DNA of 45,790 nt from Flavobacteriaceae bacterium. Its GTDB lineage: Bacteria; Bacteroidota; Bacteroidia; Flavobacteriales; Flavobacteriaceae. Position 1 is the stretch's first letter; every line of letters begins with the position of its first letter. A program made the position numbers and the translations under genes. The DNA is taken from positions 1-45,790 of the forward strand of contig CANHEA010000013.1 of the NCBI GenBank assembly GCA_947459635.1, given 5' to 3'. Under the pieces are notes generated by a model. It was not told the DNA's origin, searched no databases, and saw only the letters and a list, made by a program, of their open reading frames with translations. Positions 36,457 through 44,077 of this stretch are shown piece by piece.

Positions 36457-36482
36457 CGCAAAGACGCAAAGGCGCAAAGTTA
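36457..36482 (-). promoter_or_regulatory. Octamer array CGCAAAGN merging into the pyrF -7 element
   Basis: CGCAAAGA, CGCAAAGG, CGCAAAGT (36457-36480). The last unit continues as CAAAGTTA (36475-36482), which is TAACTTTG on the minus strand, a consensus -7 element. Confidence 0.5.
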
Positions 36483-36492
36483 TGATAGATTT

Positions 36493-36610
36493 TTAGACTA
36501 TTAGATTTTAAGACTTTAGGACTTTAAGATTGTAAGATATTTATTTCTAATGATCCTATTTTCTTACAATCTTATAGTCTTACAATCTTATAGTCTTACT
36601 GTCTTACCAT
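36493..36610. repeat. Inverted pair of octamer arrays (TAAGATTG type)
   Basis: Left: TTAGACTA, TTAGATTT, TAAGACTT, TAGGACTT, TAAGATTG, TAAGATAT (36493-36540). Right, inverted: CTTACAAT, CTTATAGT, CTTACAAT, CTTATAGT, CTTACTGT, CTTACCAT (36563-36610). Six exact-period octamers in each arm; AAGATTGTAAGA in the left arm complements TCTTACAATCTT in the right. The gene-free stretch 36398-36797 consists of this pair, the two pyrF arrays and CCCTAG copy C. Confidence 0.75.
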
Positions 36611-36613
36611 CCA

Positions 36614-36733
36614 ATTGCCCTAGCCCCGATAGAAGGGAAAATCCTTTTTTGTCTTACGAAAAGCCCCTCGACTGCGCTCGGGGTGACAAGACAAAAAAGA
36701 TTGGAATGATAGCGGGATTAGCTTCAAAAAAAA
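36614..36733 (+). repeat. CCCTAG element, copy C, with nested REP-like palindrome
   Basis: Outer stem CTAGCCCCG (36620-36628) with CGGGATTAG (36713-36721). Central stem CTTTTTTGTCTT (36644-36655) with AAGACAAAAAAG (36688-36699), 12 bp exact. The loop holds the palindromic segment CCCCTCGACTGCGCTCGGGG (36664-36683) followed by TGACA. The tail GGATTAGCTTC is shared with copy B. Confidence 0.78.
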
Positions 36734-36797
36734 TGCCAAACTGAATAACGTATGGCATCTTGCTTCTTGCAGCGTAGCGATCTTGCATCTTTTATTT

Positions 36798-37871
36798 TTA
36801 AAAAACTTCGCTTTCCTTCAATTTCTCCATGTTGTTAACCAATTGGAGTTCATCAACAAATTTTTGAATTTTCCCGTTCATTACGCCATCCATATCAAAA
36901 ACGTCTAATCCGATTCTGTGATCCGTCACACGACCTTGTGCATAATTGTAGGTACGAATCTTTGCTGAACGGTCACCTGAACTCACTTGCGACGTACGTT
37001 TTACTGCATCTTCGGCTTCTTTTTTCGCCAATTCTTGCTCGTATAAACGGGAACGTAATACCGTCAAGGCTTTATCTTTGTTCTTATGTTGTGATTTTTG
37101 ATCTTGACATTGCGCCACCAATCCGGTTGGAATGTGCGTTAAACGAACTGCGGATTTGGTGGTATTTACCGACTGACCACCTGGACCTGAGGAACAGAAA
37201 AAATCGACGCGAACGTCATTCATATCAATTTGAACATCAAATTCTTCTGCTTCCGGCAACACCATCACAGTCGCTGCAGAAGTGTGCACACGACCTTGCG
37301 TTTCGGTTTGAGGAACACGTTGCACACGGTGAACACCAGCTTCAAATTTCAAAGTTCCGTAAACATCTTCACCGGTAACTTCAAAAATAACCTCCTTAAA
37401 TCCACCTGAAGTTCCTTCATTCATATCTACTACAGAAGTTCTCCAACCTCTATTTTCGCAGTATTTGGTGTACATACGGAACAAATCGCCTGCAAAAATA
37501 GACGCTTCATCACCACCAGTTCCAGCACGGATTTCAACCATGACATTCTTTGCATCTTCTGGATCTTTCGGAATGAGCATAAATTTGATTTCTTCCTCTA
37601 ATTCTGGCAGACGACCTTTGGCTTCATCGAGTTGCATTTTGGCCATTTCTACCATTTCAGCATCGGAACCATCAGCGATAATTTCGTTGGCTTCTTCAAT
37701 ATTAGCAACAAGCAAAACATACTCGTCTCGCTTTTCCATTAATCCTTTCAGCCCTTTGTATTCTTGATTGAGTAACACATAACGCTTCTGATCGGAAATC
37801 ACATCAGGCTGAATAATCAAGTCTGAAATTTCGTCGAAGCGCTGTTTTACGTATTGTAATCTATCTAACAT
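36798..37871 (-). CDS. prfA: Peptide chain release factor 1
   Basis: 357 aa. Reads UAA and UAG and triggers peptide release. The codon-reading tripeptide region is PQT (187-189, in [15 protein letters not shown]. coli has PAT). The catalytic GGQ is at 231-233 ([18 protein letters not shown]). The N-terminal helical domain (about 1-105) is complete. It starts [14 protein letters not shown] at 37871. The minus-strand -7 element TAAATTTG (37903 down to 37896) lies about 25 bases upstream. Confidence 0.96.
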   Translation of the reverse strand: MLDRLQYVKQRFDEISDLIIQPDVISDQKRYVLLNQEYKGLKGLMEKRDEYVLLVANIEEANEIIADGSDAEMVEMAKMQLDEAKGRLPELEEEIKFMLIPKDPEDAKNVMVEIRAGTGGDEASIFAGDLFRMYTKYCENRGWRTSVVDMNEGTSGGFKEVIFEVTGEDVYGTLKFEAGVHRVQRVPQTETQGRVHTSAATVMVLPEAEEFDVQIDMNDVRVDFFCSSGPGGQSVNTTKSAVRLTHIPTGLVAQCQDQKSQHKNKDKALTVLRSRLYEQELAKKEAEDAVKRTSQVSSGDRSAKIRTYNYAQGRVTDHRIGLDVFDMDGVMNGKIQKFVDELQLVNNMEKLKESEVF

Positions 37872-37895
37872 GGTATGCTATCTTTTTTTGGTGTG

Positions 37896-37903
37896 CAAAT
37901 TTA
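37896..37903 (-). promoter_or_regulatory. prfA -7 element
   Basis: Minus-strand TAAATTTG matches TAnnTTTG. The heptamer array 37912-37939 occupies the region where a -33 element would lie. Confidence 0.45.
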
Positions 37904-37911
37904 GAAAAAAT

Positions 37912-37939
37912 AGTTGATAGTTGTTCGTTGATTGTTGGT
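37912..37939. repeat. Heptamer array upstream of prfA
   Basis: AGTTGAT, AGTTGTT, CGTTGAT, TGTTGGT, then CGTTTTT: 7-mers of the GTTGNTN type also seen at 22.0, 44.0 and 45.4 kb. Directly next to CCCTAG copy E. Confidence 0.55.
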
Positions 37940-37949
37940 CGTTTTTTCG

Positions 37950-38112
37950 GAGCTATTTCCAGCTTTTCGCTAAACCCGAGCGTAGCGAATTGACCGAACA
38001 CAAAATCTAAAATTTTATTTTGTGAGGTAATCTTTTTTGCTTGTCAACTTTCAGAACCTTTCAAACCAATTCTTTAGCAAAAAAGGATGCCGCTGCCATC
38101 TGCGCTATGGCA
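37950..38112 (-). repeat. CCCTAG element, copy E (minus strand, rearranged and enlarged)
   Basis: On the minus strand it has GATGGCAGCGGCATCC (38100 down to 38085) and a central stem CTTTTTTGC with GCAAAAAAG (plus coordinates 38032-38040 and 38077-38085) around a 36-nt loop. The tail AGCTGGAAATAGCTCC (37964 down to 37949) is separated by about 65 bases that hold two further hairpins: TTCGCTA with TAGCGAA (37966-37989) and CACAAAAT with ATTTTGTG (37999-38024). It fills the divergent space prfA / 38161. Confidence 0.65.
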
Positions 38113-38160
38113 TTTTTTTTCTAATATTGTATGGTCTAATAATCAAACCATTCTCTTTCA

Positions 38161-38634
38161 ATGAAAAATATGATTGTACTATTTGTTATCGCAGCGGCCT
38201 TTTCGTCGTGTAAGAAAGAAACCAAAGAAAACAAACTCAAATCCATGGATTGGCTCGTGGGAACCTGGGAAAACAAATCAGACTTTGGCGAACTGCAGGA
38301 AACTTGGGAAAAAGTAAACGATAGTGTTTTTCAAGGTTATTCCTACTTGATAAAAGGTAAAGACACCCTTCACAGCGAAACCATAGCAATGGAAATCAAA
38401 GACGAGCAAGTGTTGTATGTTCCTATTGTAAAAGGGCAAAACAACGACCAACCAGTTGTGTTTCTACTGACAAAACAAACGCCGAAGCAGTTGGTTTTTG
38501 AAAATCCAAATCACGATTACCCAAAGAAAATTATTTATAATCAAATAAATGCTGATAGTTTGGTTGCTGTTATTTCTGGAACGCAACAAGGTAAAGCAAG
38601 TTCGGATAGCTTTCCGATGAAGAAGAAAAAATAA
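38161..38634 (+). CDS. DUF6265-like lipoprotein
   Basis: 157 aa. SPII signal with Cys17 (AFSSCKKE). The mature part has the DUF6265 pattern: MDWLVGTWENKSDFGELQETW, SYLIKGKDTLHSETIAME, LTKQTPKQLVFENPNHDYPKKI split at those points. It looks like a small lipocalin-like beta barrel; ligand unknown. Eight bases before the next small exported protein, so probably one operon. Confidence 0.8.
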   Translation: MKNMIVLFVIAAAFSSCKKETKENKLKSMDWLVGTWENKSDFGELQETWEKVNDSVFQGYSYLIKGKDTLHSETIAMEIKDEQVLYVPIVKGQNNDQPVVFLLTKQTPKQLVFENPNHDYPKKIIYNQINADSLVAVISGTQQGKASSDSFPMKKKK

Positions 38635-38641
38635 CAATACC

Positions 38642-38995
38642 ATGATGAAACTCGCTCTAACATTCGTCTGCGTCTTTATGCTTGCATTAGTCCAACAAGA
38701 AACGCCAAAACTAAACGGAACTTATCGCATTGTATTCGAGAAGAAATACGAACAGAAAACTTTTAAAATGGTCTTTGTTGATTCGATTTTTAAGAAAGTG
38801 ATGCCAGATGCGGTGATGTATAAAGGCAAAATCAAATATGAAAAATTCCGTGCTGTGCTGCGTTATTCCTCAGATGACAATCCAATTGAGATTGACAGAC
38901 GCGACTTTGGCAAAGACACGATGAAGTTTACCACCAAAAGCAAAATTGATCTTTCTAAAACAGTTGCGCGCGGTTACATGGTCAAAATGAATTAG
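38642..38995 (+). CDS. Small exported hypothetical protein (117 aa)
   Basis: Signal peptide about 1-19 (MMKLALTFVCVFMLALV). The rest is beta-rich and basic (NGTYRIVFEKKYEQKTFKM, MYKGKIKYEKFRAVLRYS). Family not recognised. Eight bases after the DUF6265 gene. A weak stem (AATTAG with CTAATT) follows the stop, without a clear U tract. Confidence 0.68.
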   Translation: MMKLALTFVCVFMLALVQQETPKLNGTYRIVFEKKYEQKTFKMVFVDSIFKKVMPDAVMYKGKIKYEKFRAVLRYSSDDNPIEIDRRDFGKDTMKFTTKSKIDLSKTVARGYMVKMN

Positions 38996-39036
38996 TCACA
39001 AACTTTTTTTGTCTAATTAACAATCGATTAAAAATT

Positions 39037-39059
39037 TTATTTAGATTTATTATAAATAA
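39037..39059. promoter_or_regulatory. Candidate Fur-like operator upstream of the TonB receptor
   Basis: TTATTTA (39037-39043) and TAAATAA (39053-39059) form an inverted repeat with a partly symmetrical centre; ATTTAT-T-ATAAAT (39045-39057) lies within. It lies just upstream of the -33 element. A second half-site TCTAAATAA is at 39112-39120 in the leader. Fur control of a TonB receptor would be expected, but this assignment is inference. Confidence 0.4.
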
Positions 39060-39063
39060 AGTT

Positions 39064-39092
39064 TTGTATTTCGAAATCGCTTGCTATATTTG
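39064..39092 (+). promoter_or_regulatory. Promoter of the TonB-dependent receptor gene
   Basis: TTG (39064-39066), 18 nt, TATATTTG (39085-39092), exact consensus. Leader about 27 nt. Confidence 0.65.
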
Positions 39093-39125
39093 CGACGTTA
39101 TTTTTAATTATTCTAAATAAAAGAG

Positions 39126-41300
39126 ATGTCGTACCTGCACAAATTATCACTCACCATTATTTCCCTTAGCTTTTATACTTGCTATTCGCAAATCAAAAAC
39201 ACCACTGCATTGAATGAAGTGACCATCAAAGGATACAAAACCGTCAATGGTGTTGGACATCTATCAGACACCAAAGATGGGATTATCTATGCTGGAAAGA
39301 AAAACGAAGTCATTCTCATCGATAGTTTAGATGCAAATAAAGCCGTAAACAACACCCGCCAAATTCTTGGAAGAATTCCAGGTCTCAACATCGTAGAAAC
39401 GGAAAGCAGCGGATTTACCGCCAACGGTGTTGCTACTCGTGGATTAAATCCGACGCAAAGTGTCGAAATGAATACACGCCAAAACGGATACAATATCAGC
39501 GCCGATATCTATGGCTATAACGAAGCGTATTACTTGCCTCCGATGGAAGCGGTTTCAAGAATAGAAATGGTGCGAGGCGCCGCTTCTTTGCAGTTTGGTT
39601 CTCAATTTGGTGGACTCATCAACTATGTTACGAAGGAAGCGCCGGACAATAAGGCATTTGAGTTTATGACTGCGCAAACTTTAGGCAGTTATGGTTTGTT
39701 TAATAGCTTTAATTCAGTTGGCGGCACTTACAAAAAATGGAGTTACTACAGTTTCCTTCAATACCGACAAATTGATGGATATCGTCCGAATAGCGAGCAA
39801 ACTCAGGTTTCTGGTTTTGGAAAAATACAATACAAGCAGTCCGACAAATTGAATTTTGGTTTGGAATATTCATTGCTAAGAAATAAAATCAAAATGCCTG
39901 GTGGATTGACTGACGAACAATTTTCAGACAATCCACAGCAGTCCACTCGAGCGCGAAATTGGTTGAAAAGTCCATGGAATATCTTAACGGCTTATGCGAA
40001 TATTACACCTTCGCTAACTAGCACAATCTCTTTCAAAACGAGCTTTTTGGTTAGTTCAAGATCGCTAGTTTGGCGCAACGAAGATGGCGGTGCCGAAGCG
40101 GTTGATGGCATTGATCCAGCAACGAACGATTTCGTTCCAAGGGAAGTTGGCATTGAAAACATGAACAACACAACGACCGAAATCCGCTATTCTCAAAAGT
40201 ATCAATTAGGAAATCAACAATCGACTTTTGCAGGTGGAATCCGTCACAGCTATGCTTGGTTTACGCGTCAAGGTGGCGGCGAGGGAACAACAGGAAGTGA
40301 TTTTGATATTTCTATTTCCGGAGATTGGGGGTATGATTTAGATTTCACGACGACCAATGTGGCGCCATTTATAGAGAATATATTTAAGATTTCGAACACA
40401 CTGACCATCACGCCAGGTGCTCGCCTAGAGTATTTGCACAGTACCTCCAAAGGAAATAAAGAAGTTGACGGTACTTATATAATCTCTAACGAATCTCGCA
40501 AACGTACCTTTGCTTTAGTTGGCATCGGAATGGAATTCAAACCAACAAAGAACACCAGTTTATATGGCAATTTCAGTCAAGCCTTCCGCCCTATCGATTA
40601 CAGTCAATTAGAACCTTTTGGCGTCACTTCTAAAATTGACCCCAACTTGAAAGACAGCAAAGGTTTCAACAGCGATTTAGGTTTTCGAGGAACCATTCGA
40701 AATTTCCTCAACTTTGATATCGGTGGATTCTATTTGGCCTACGACCAACGCATTGGTGTAACCTTAGCAACCGACCCTATTTCCAGCGAAAGTTATTCGA
40801 TTAGAAAAAATATAGCCAATAGCGTGCACAAAGGTTTGGAAAGCTACGTCGAGTTTAATTTCTTGAAGTTCTTCAATCCACAATCTAAATTCGGGTTGAG
40901 TTTGTTTGATTCCTTCGCTTATATCGATGCTGAATATACTACTGGTGATTTCAAAGGTAATCGTGTGGAAGCAGCCGCGAAGAACATCAACCGCGCTGGA
41001 TTGATTTTTACAACCCCTAAACTTTCTACTACGTTACAAATCAATTATGTGGGAGATGCTTTTGGAGACGCATCGAATGCCTACACCAGCGAAGATCCAG
41101 TGGCTGGTCACATTCCATCCTACACTGTTCTAGATTGGAGCGGCAGTTACAAATTCAATAATTTTGCGCTGAAGTTTGGAGTTAACAATGCGACCGACAA
41201 ACAATACTTTACACGCCGCACCGACGAATATCCTGGCCCAGGCATTATTCCCGCAGTGGGCAGAAGCTTTTACCTTGGCTTTACTGCAAAGTTTGAATAG
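39126..41300 (+). CDS. TonB-dependent outer-membrane receptor (FecA-like)
   Basis: 724 aa. Signal peptide about 1-22 (SFYTCYSQ). A plug domain (about 60-175: RQILGRIPGLNIVETES, RGLNPTQSVEMNTRQNGY, MEAVSRIEMVRGAASLQFG, GGLINYVTKEA) is followed by a 22-strand barrel ending YLGFTAKFE. No N-terminal carboxypeptidase-like extension and no FecR-signalling domain. The order and the long extracellular loops (for example VWRNEDGGAEAVDGID) resemble ferric-citrate or siderophore receptors, so iron-chelate uptake is likely but not proven. Monocistronic: own promoter and a strong terminator. Confidence 0.9.
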   Translation: MSYLHKLSLTIISLSFYTCYSQIKNTTALNEVTIKGYKTVNGVGHLSDTKDGIIYAGKKNEVILIDSLDANKAVNNTRQILGRIPGLNIVETESSGFTANGVATRGLNPTQSVEMNTRQNGYNISADIYGYNEAYYLPPMEAVSRIEMVRGAASLQFGSQFGGLINYVTKEAPDNKAFEFMTAQTLGSYGLFNSFNSVGGTYKKWSYYSFLQYRQIDGYRPNSEQTQVSGFGKIQYKQSDKLNFGLEYSLLRNKIKMPGGLTDEQFSDNPQQSTRARNWLKSPWNILTAYANITPSLTSTISFKTSFLVSSRSLVWRNEDGGAEAVDGIDPATNDFVPREVGIENMNNTTTEIRYSQKYQLGNQQSTFAGGIRHSYAWFTRQGGGEGTTGSDFDISISGDWGYDLDFTTTNVAPFIENIFKISNTLTITPGARLEYLHSTSKGNKEVDGTYIISNESRKRTFALVGIGMEFKPTKNTSLYGNFSQAFRPIDYSQLEPFGVTSKIDPNLKDSKGFNSDLGFRGTIRNFLNFDIGGFYLAYDQRIGVTLATDPISSESYSIRKNIANSVHKGLESYVEFNFLKFFNPQSKFGLSLFDSFAYIDAEYTTGDFKGNRVEAAAKNINRAGLIFTTPKLSTTLQINYVGDAFGDASNAYTSEDPVAGHIPSYTVLDWSGSYKFNNFALKFGVNNATDKQYFTRRTDEYPGPGIIPAVGRSFYLGFTAKFE

Positions 41301-41320
41301 AAGTAAAATCCTTTAAAACA

Positions 41321-41350
41321 AAAAACTCGCTAGAAATAGCGAGTTTTTCT
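41321..41350. terminator. Bidirectional terminator between the TonB receptor gene and pepD
   Basis: AAAAACTCGCTA (41321-41332), GAAA tetraloop, TAGCGAGTTTTT (41337-41348): 12-bp exact stem between convergent stops. Confidence 0.88.
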
Positions 41351-41359
41351 TATTGTAAT

Positions 41360-42823
41360 CTAGTTTTTCATCGGTATGTTTTTCAGAATTTCTAGTACAA
41401 AATTCCAAAATTTCTGAGAAGATTGGATAGAAGCCCTTTCGTCTGGCGAATGCGCTCCGTGAATTGTTGGACCAAAAGATATCATATCCATTCCAGGGTA
41501 ATTCGTACCTAGAATTCCACATTCTAAACCCGCGTGACAAGCCACGACTTTTGGTTTTTCACCATTTTGTTTTTCATAAATAGAAACCAATACATCTAAG
41601 ATTTCAGATTTGACGTTGGGTGTCCAACCTGGATAACTTCCTGAAAAATCAACTTCACAACCAAACAATTCGTACGCTGAACGCAAGGCATTAGCTAAAT
41701 CCATTTTAGAAGTTTCAACTGAAGATCTCGTTAAATTTTGAATGGTGATTTCGCCTTCTTTTACAATCACTCTTGCGATATTGTTCGACGTTTCTACTAA
41801 GTCTTCCATATCCGCACTCATTCGGTACACACCGTTATGTGCTGCATAAATGCCACGAAGCAAACCTTCTTGAACCCCTAATTCCATTACTTTGGTTGGC
41901 AAATCCGACTTTACAATTTCAATGGTAAGATTGGGCTCCATCGTCTTGAATTCGGTCTTGATATCGTTGATGATTTCTTGCATATCAAAAACATATGCTT
42001 CATCATACATTGCAGCAACAATTACTTTCGCAACACTTTCACGTGGAATCGCATTGCGTAAACTTCCTCCATTAATTTCAGCGATTTGCAAACCGAAATT
42101 TTCAAATCCGTCAAACAAAAGTCGGTTCATTATTTTGTTGGCATTGCCCAAACCTTTATGAATATCCATTCCAGAGTGCCCGCCATTCAAGCCTTTAACC
42201 GTAATTGTATAACCTACCGAACCTTCTGGAGTTTCTTCTTCGTGATAACTTCTAGTGGCGGTTACATCAATTCCACCTGCGCAACCAATATCAATTTCAT
42301 CATCTTCTTCGGTATCCATATTCAAAAGGATTTCTCCTTTTAGAACGCCTCCTTTTAAGTTTAAAGCGCCCGTCATTCCTGTTTCTTCATCAATGGTAAA
42401 AAGTGCATCAATGGCTGGATGTGGAATGTCTGTACTTTCCAAAATTGCCATCGCCATCGCAACACCTAATCCGTTGTCAGCGCCTAATGTTGTACCGCGA
42501 GCACGAACCCAGTCGCCATCGACGTACATATCAATCCCTTGTTTGTCGAAATCAAAATTTGTATCCCCATTTTTTTGATGCACCATATCCAAATGCCCTT
42601 GCAACACAACCGTTTTGCGGTTTTCCATGCCTGGAGTTGCTGGTTTTCTGATAATTACATTTCTAATTTCATCTTCAAAAGTTTCTAATCCGAGGCTATC
42701 TCCGAAATCTTTCATGAATTGAATGACACGATCTTCTTTTTTCGAAGGACGCGGCACGGCGTTAAGATCGGCAAATTTATTCCACAATGCTTTTGGTTCT
42801 AGGTTTCTAATTTCTTGGCTCAT
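41360..42823 (-). CDS. pepD: Aminoacyl-histidine dipeptidase (M20 family, PepD)
   Basis: 487 aa, the usual length. A di-zinc cytosolic dipeptidase that cleaves Xaa-His dipeptides such as carnosine. Zinc and catalytic motifs are LQGHLDMVHQK, TLGADNGLGVAMAMAIL, FTIDEETGMTGALNLKG split here, NMDTEEDDEIDIGCAGG, and the C-terminal GPTIHGAHSPDERA. The lid (dimerisation) domain lies at about 205-385. The leader of about 97 nt is an octamer foldback, preceded by the -7 element TAACTTTG (42933 down to 42926). Confidence 0.94.
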   Translation of the reverse strand: MSQEIRNLEPKALWNKFADLNAVPRPSKKEDRVIQFMKDFGDSLGLETFEDEIRNVIIRKPATPGMENRKTVVLQGHLDMVHQKNGDTNFDFDKQGIDMYVDGDWVRARGTTLGADNGLGVAMAMAILESTDIPHPAIDALFTIDEETGMTGALNLKGGVLKGEILLNMDTEEDDEIDIGCAGGIDVTATRSYHEEETPEGSVGYTITVKGLNGGHSGMDIHKGLGNANKIMNRLLFDGFENFGLQIAEINGGSLRNAIPRESVAKVIVAAMYDEAYVFDMQEIINDIKTEFKTMEPNLTIEIVKSDLPTKVMELGVQEGLLRGIYAAHNGVYRMSADMEDLVETSNNIARVIVKEGEITIQNLTRSSVETSKMDLANALRSAYELFGCEVDFSGSYPGWTPNVKSEILDVLVSIYEKQNGEKPKVVACHAGLECGILGTNYPGMDMISFGPTIHGAHSPDERASIQSSQKFWNFVLEILKNIPMKN

Positions 42824-42832
42824 TTTTTAAAG

Positions 42833-42923
42833 TTTCTGAGTTATTAAGTTACTGAGTACCTGAGTTTTTCATTTGCTTGTTTTCTCAGTAACATAGTTAC
42901 TCAGCCACTCAGCGACTCAGGCA
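42833..42923. repeat. Inverted pair of octamer arrays in the pepD leader (CTGAG type)
   Basis: Left: TTTCTGAG, TTATTAAG, TTACTGAG, TACCTGAG (42833-42864). Right, inverted: CTCAGTAA, CATAGTTA, CTCAGCCA, CTCAGCGA, CTCAGGCA (42884-42923). TTACTGAG and CTCAGTAA are exact complements. The pair spans from 10 bases before the ATG to just inside the -7 element. Confidence 0.75.
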
Positions 42924-42925
42924 GC

Positions 42926-42933
42926 CAAAGTTA
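42926..42933 (-). promoter_or_regulatory. pepD -7 element
   Basis: Minus-strand TAACTTTG fits TAnnTTTG and lies immediately upstream of the octamer foldback; no -33 TTG at the right distance. Confidence 0.45.
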
Positions 42934-42994
42934 CAAAGTTTAACTGCTATTTCGATAGGTTTGATTTGTATATTTACATTCCAAAATTAAATCC

Positions 42995-44056
42995 GTGCAA
43001 CGCAAATACTTACTGCCGACTTTCCTAGTCTTTGAAATCATTGCTATGCAAGTCATTTCCTTTTTTCCGGAAGTTGTCGAGCATTATTACAGCAATGGAT
43101 GGTATCCAAAAATGGCTGGACTTTGGAGAACGGGACTGGGGAAAATTCCTTTTTCGATGGGAGATTGTCTTTATGCTATCACTATCTTTTTATTAATGAG
43201 ATGGTTCTGGAAGAAACGCCATACATGGAAAACACAATGGAAAAACAATAGTTTACAATTACTGAGTTTCGTTGCCATTTTCTATTTCTTCTTTAACCTG
43301 AGCTGGGGATTGAACTATTGCCGTCAGCCACTTTTTGAAAAACTACATATCGAACGCGATTATACTGATGCCGATTTATACGCTTTTACAACGAAACTGA
43401 TTGCTAAGACTAATGCGATTCATCATCAACTTGTTTCGAACGACTCGATTAAAGTAGTTTTTCCTTATTCGCAAAAGGAAGTTTTTGAGATGAATTTGAA
43501 GGGTTACCAAAATCTTGCACTGACCTACCCTATTTTTGAATACGAGCACTTGAGTGTCAAAAAATCATTGTTTAGTTTGCCATTAACTTATATGGGATTT
43601 GGCGGCTATTTGAATCCATTTACGAATGAAGCGCAAGTCAATGATATGGGACCTATGTATAACTTTCCCACGACGACTTGCCACGAAATGGCGCATCAGT
43701 TGGGTTACGCAAGCGAAAGCGAATGCAATTTTATTGGGTTTTTAGCTTCTACAAAAAATAAGAATCTGTATTTTCAATATTCTGGTTACAGCTTTGCCTT
43801 ACGTTATTGCTTGCACAATTGGGAAATTCGTGACCCAAAGGTATTGAAGGAATTGGTGAAAACAATACATCCTGGCATTTTGAAAAACTACCAAGAAAGT
43901 GAAGATTTCTGGAAACAATATGAGACTTTCATTGAAACTGGATTCAAGATTTTTTACGATAACTTCTTAAAATTTAACCAGCAAAAAGACGGATTAGAAA
44001 GCTATAGTAAGTTTGTGAATTTGATGGTGAATTATTATAAAGGTTGTGAGTTGTGA
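42995..44056 (+). CDS. DUF3810 membrane protein with HExxH motif
   Basis: 353 aa, starting at GTG 42995; no ATG is available before the first membrane helix, and homologs begin with a K/R-rich stretch like QRKYLLP. Three N-terminal membrane helices (about 5-25, 55-75, 85-110) precede a soluble domain containing TCHEMAHQLGYASESECNF, a zinc-metalloprotease-like HExxH with a downstream Glu. DUF3810 has no proven function; a membrane-bound peptidase is plausible. The last residues (GCEL) and the stop are encoded inside a heptamer array. Confidence 0.85.
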   Translation: MQRKYLLPTFLVFEIIAMQVISFFPEVVEHYYSNGWYPKMAGLWRTGLGKIPFSMGDCLYAITIFLLMRWFWKKRHTWKTQWKNNSLQLLSFVAIFYFFFNLSWGLNYCRQPLFEKLHIERDYTDADLYAFTTKLIAKTNAIHHQLVSNDSIKVVFPYSQKEVFEMNLKGYQNLALTYPIFEYEHLSVKKSLFSLPLTYMGFGGYLNPFTNEAQVNDMGPMYNFPTTTCHEMAHQLGYASESECNFIGFLASTKNKNLYFQYSGYSFALRYCLHNWEIRDPKVLKELVKTIHPGILKNYQESEDFWKQYETFIETGFKIFYDNFLKFNQQKDGLESYSKFVNLMVNYYKGCEL

Positions 44057-44077
44057 GTTGTCGGTTGTGAGTTATCA
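44043..44077. repeat. Heptamer array across two convergent stop codons (GTTGTGA)
   Basis: GTTGTGA, GTTGTGA, GTTGTCG, GTTGTGA, GTTATCA. It contains the last codons and TGA (44054-44056) of the DUF3810 gene, and its end overlaps the stop of ndh (44075-44077, minus strand). Confidence 0.7.

Noticed and set aside
36550..36744. Plus-strand 64-aa ORF
   Set aside because: It runs through the octamer arrays and CCCTAG copy C; no independent coding signal.
36756..36792. Further heptamer array (CATCTTG, CTTCTTG, ... CATCTTT)
   Set aside because: The register shifts by two bases in the middle, so a strict 7-base period is not kept; listed here as a possible decayed array.
38990..39018. Terminator after the 117-aa exported protein gene
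   Set aside because: The AATTAG/CTAATT stem is interrupted and its T run is in the loop rather than after the stem.
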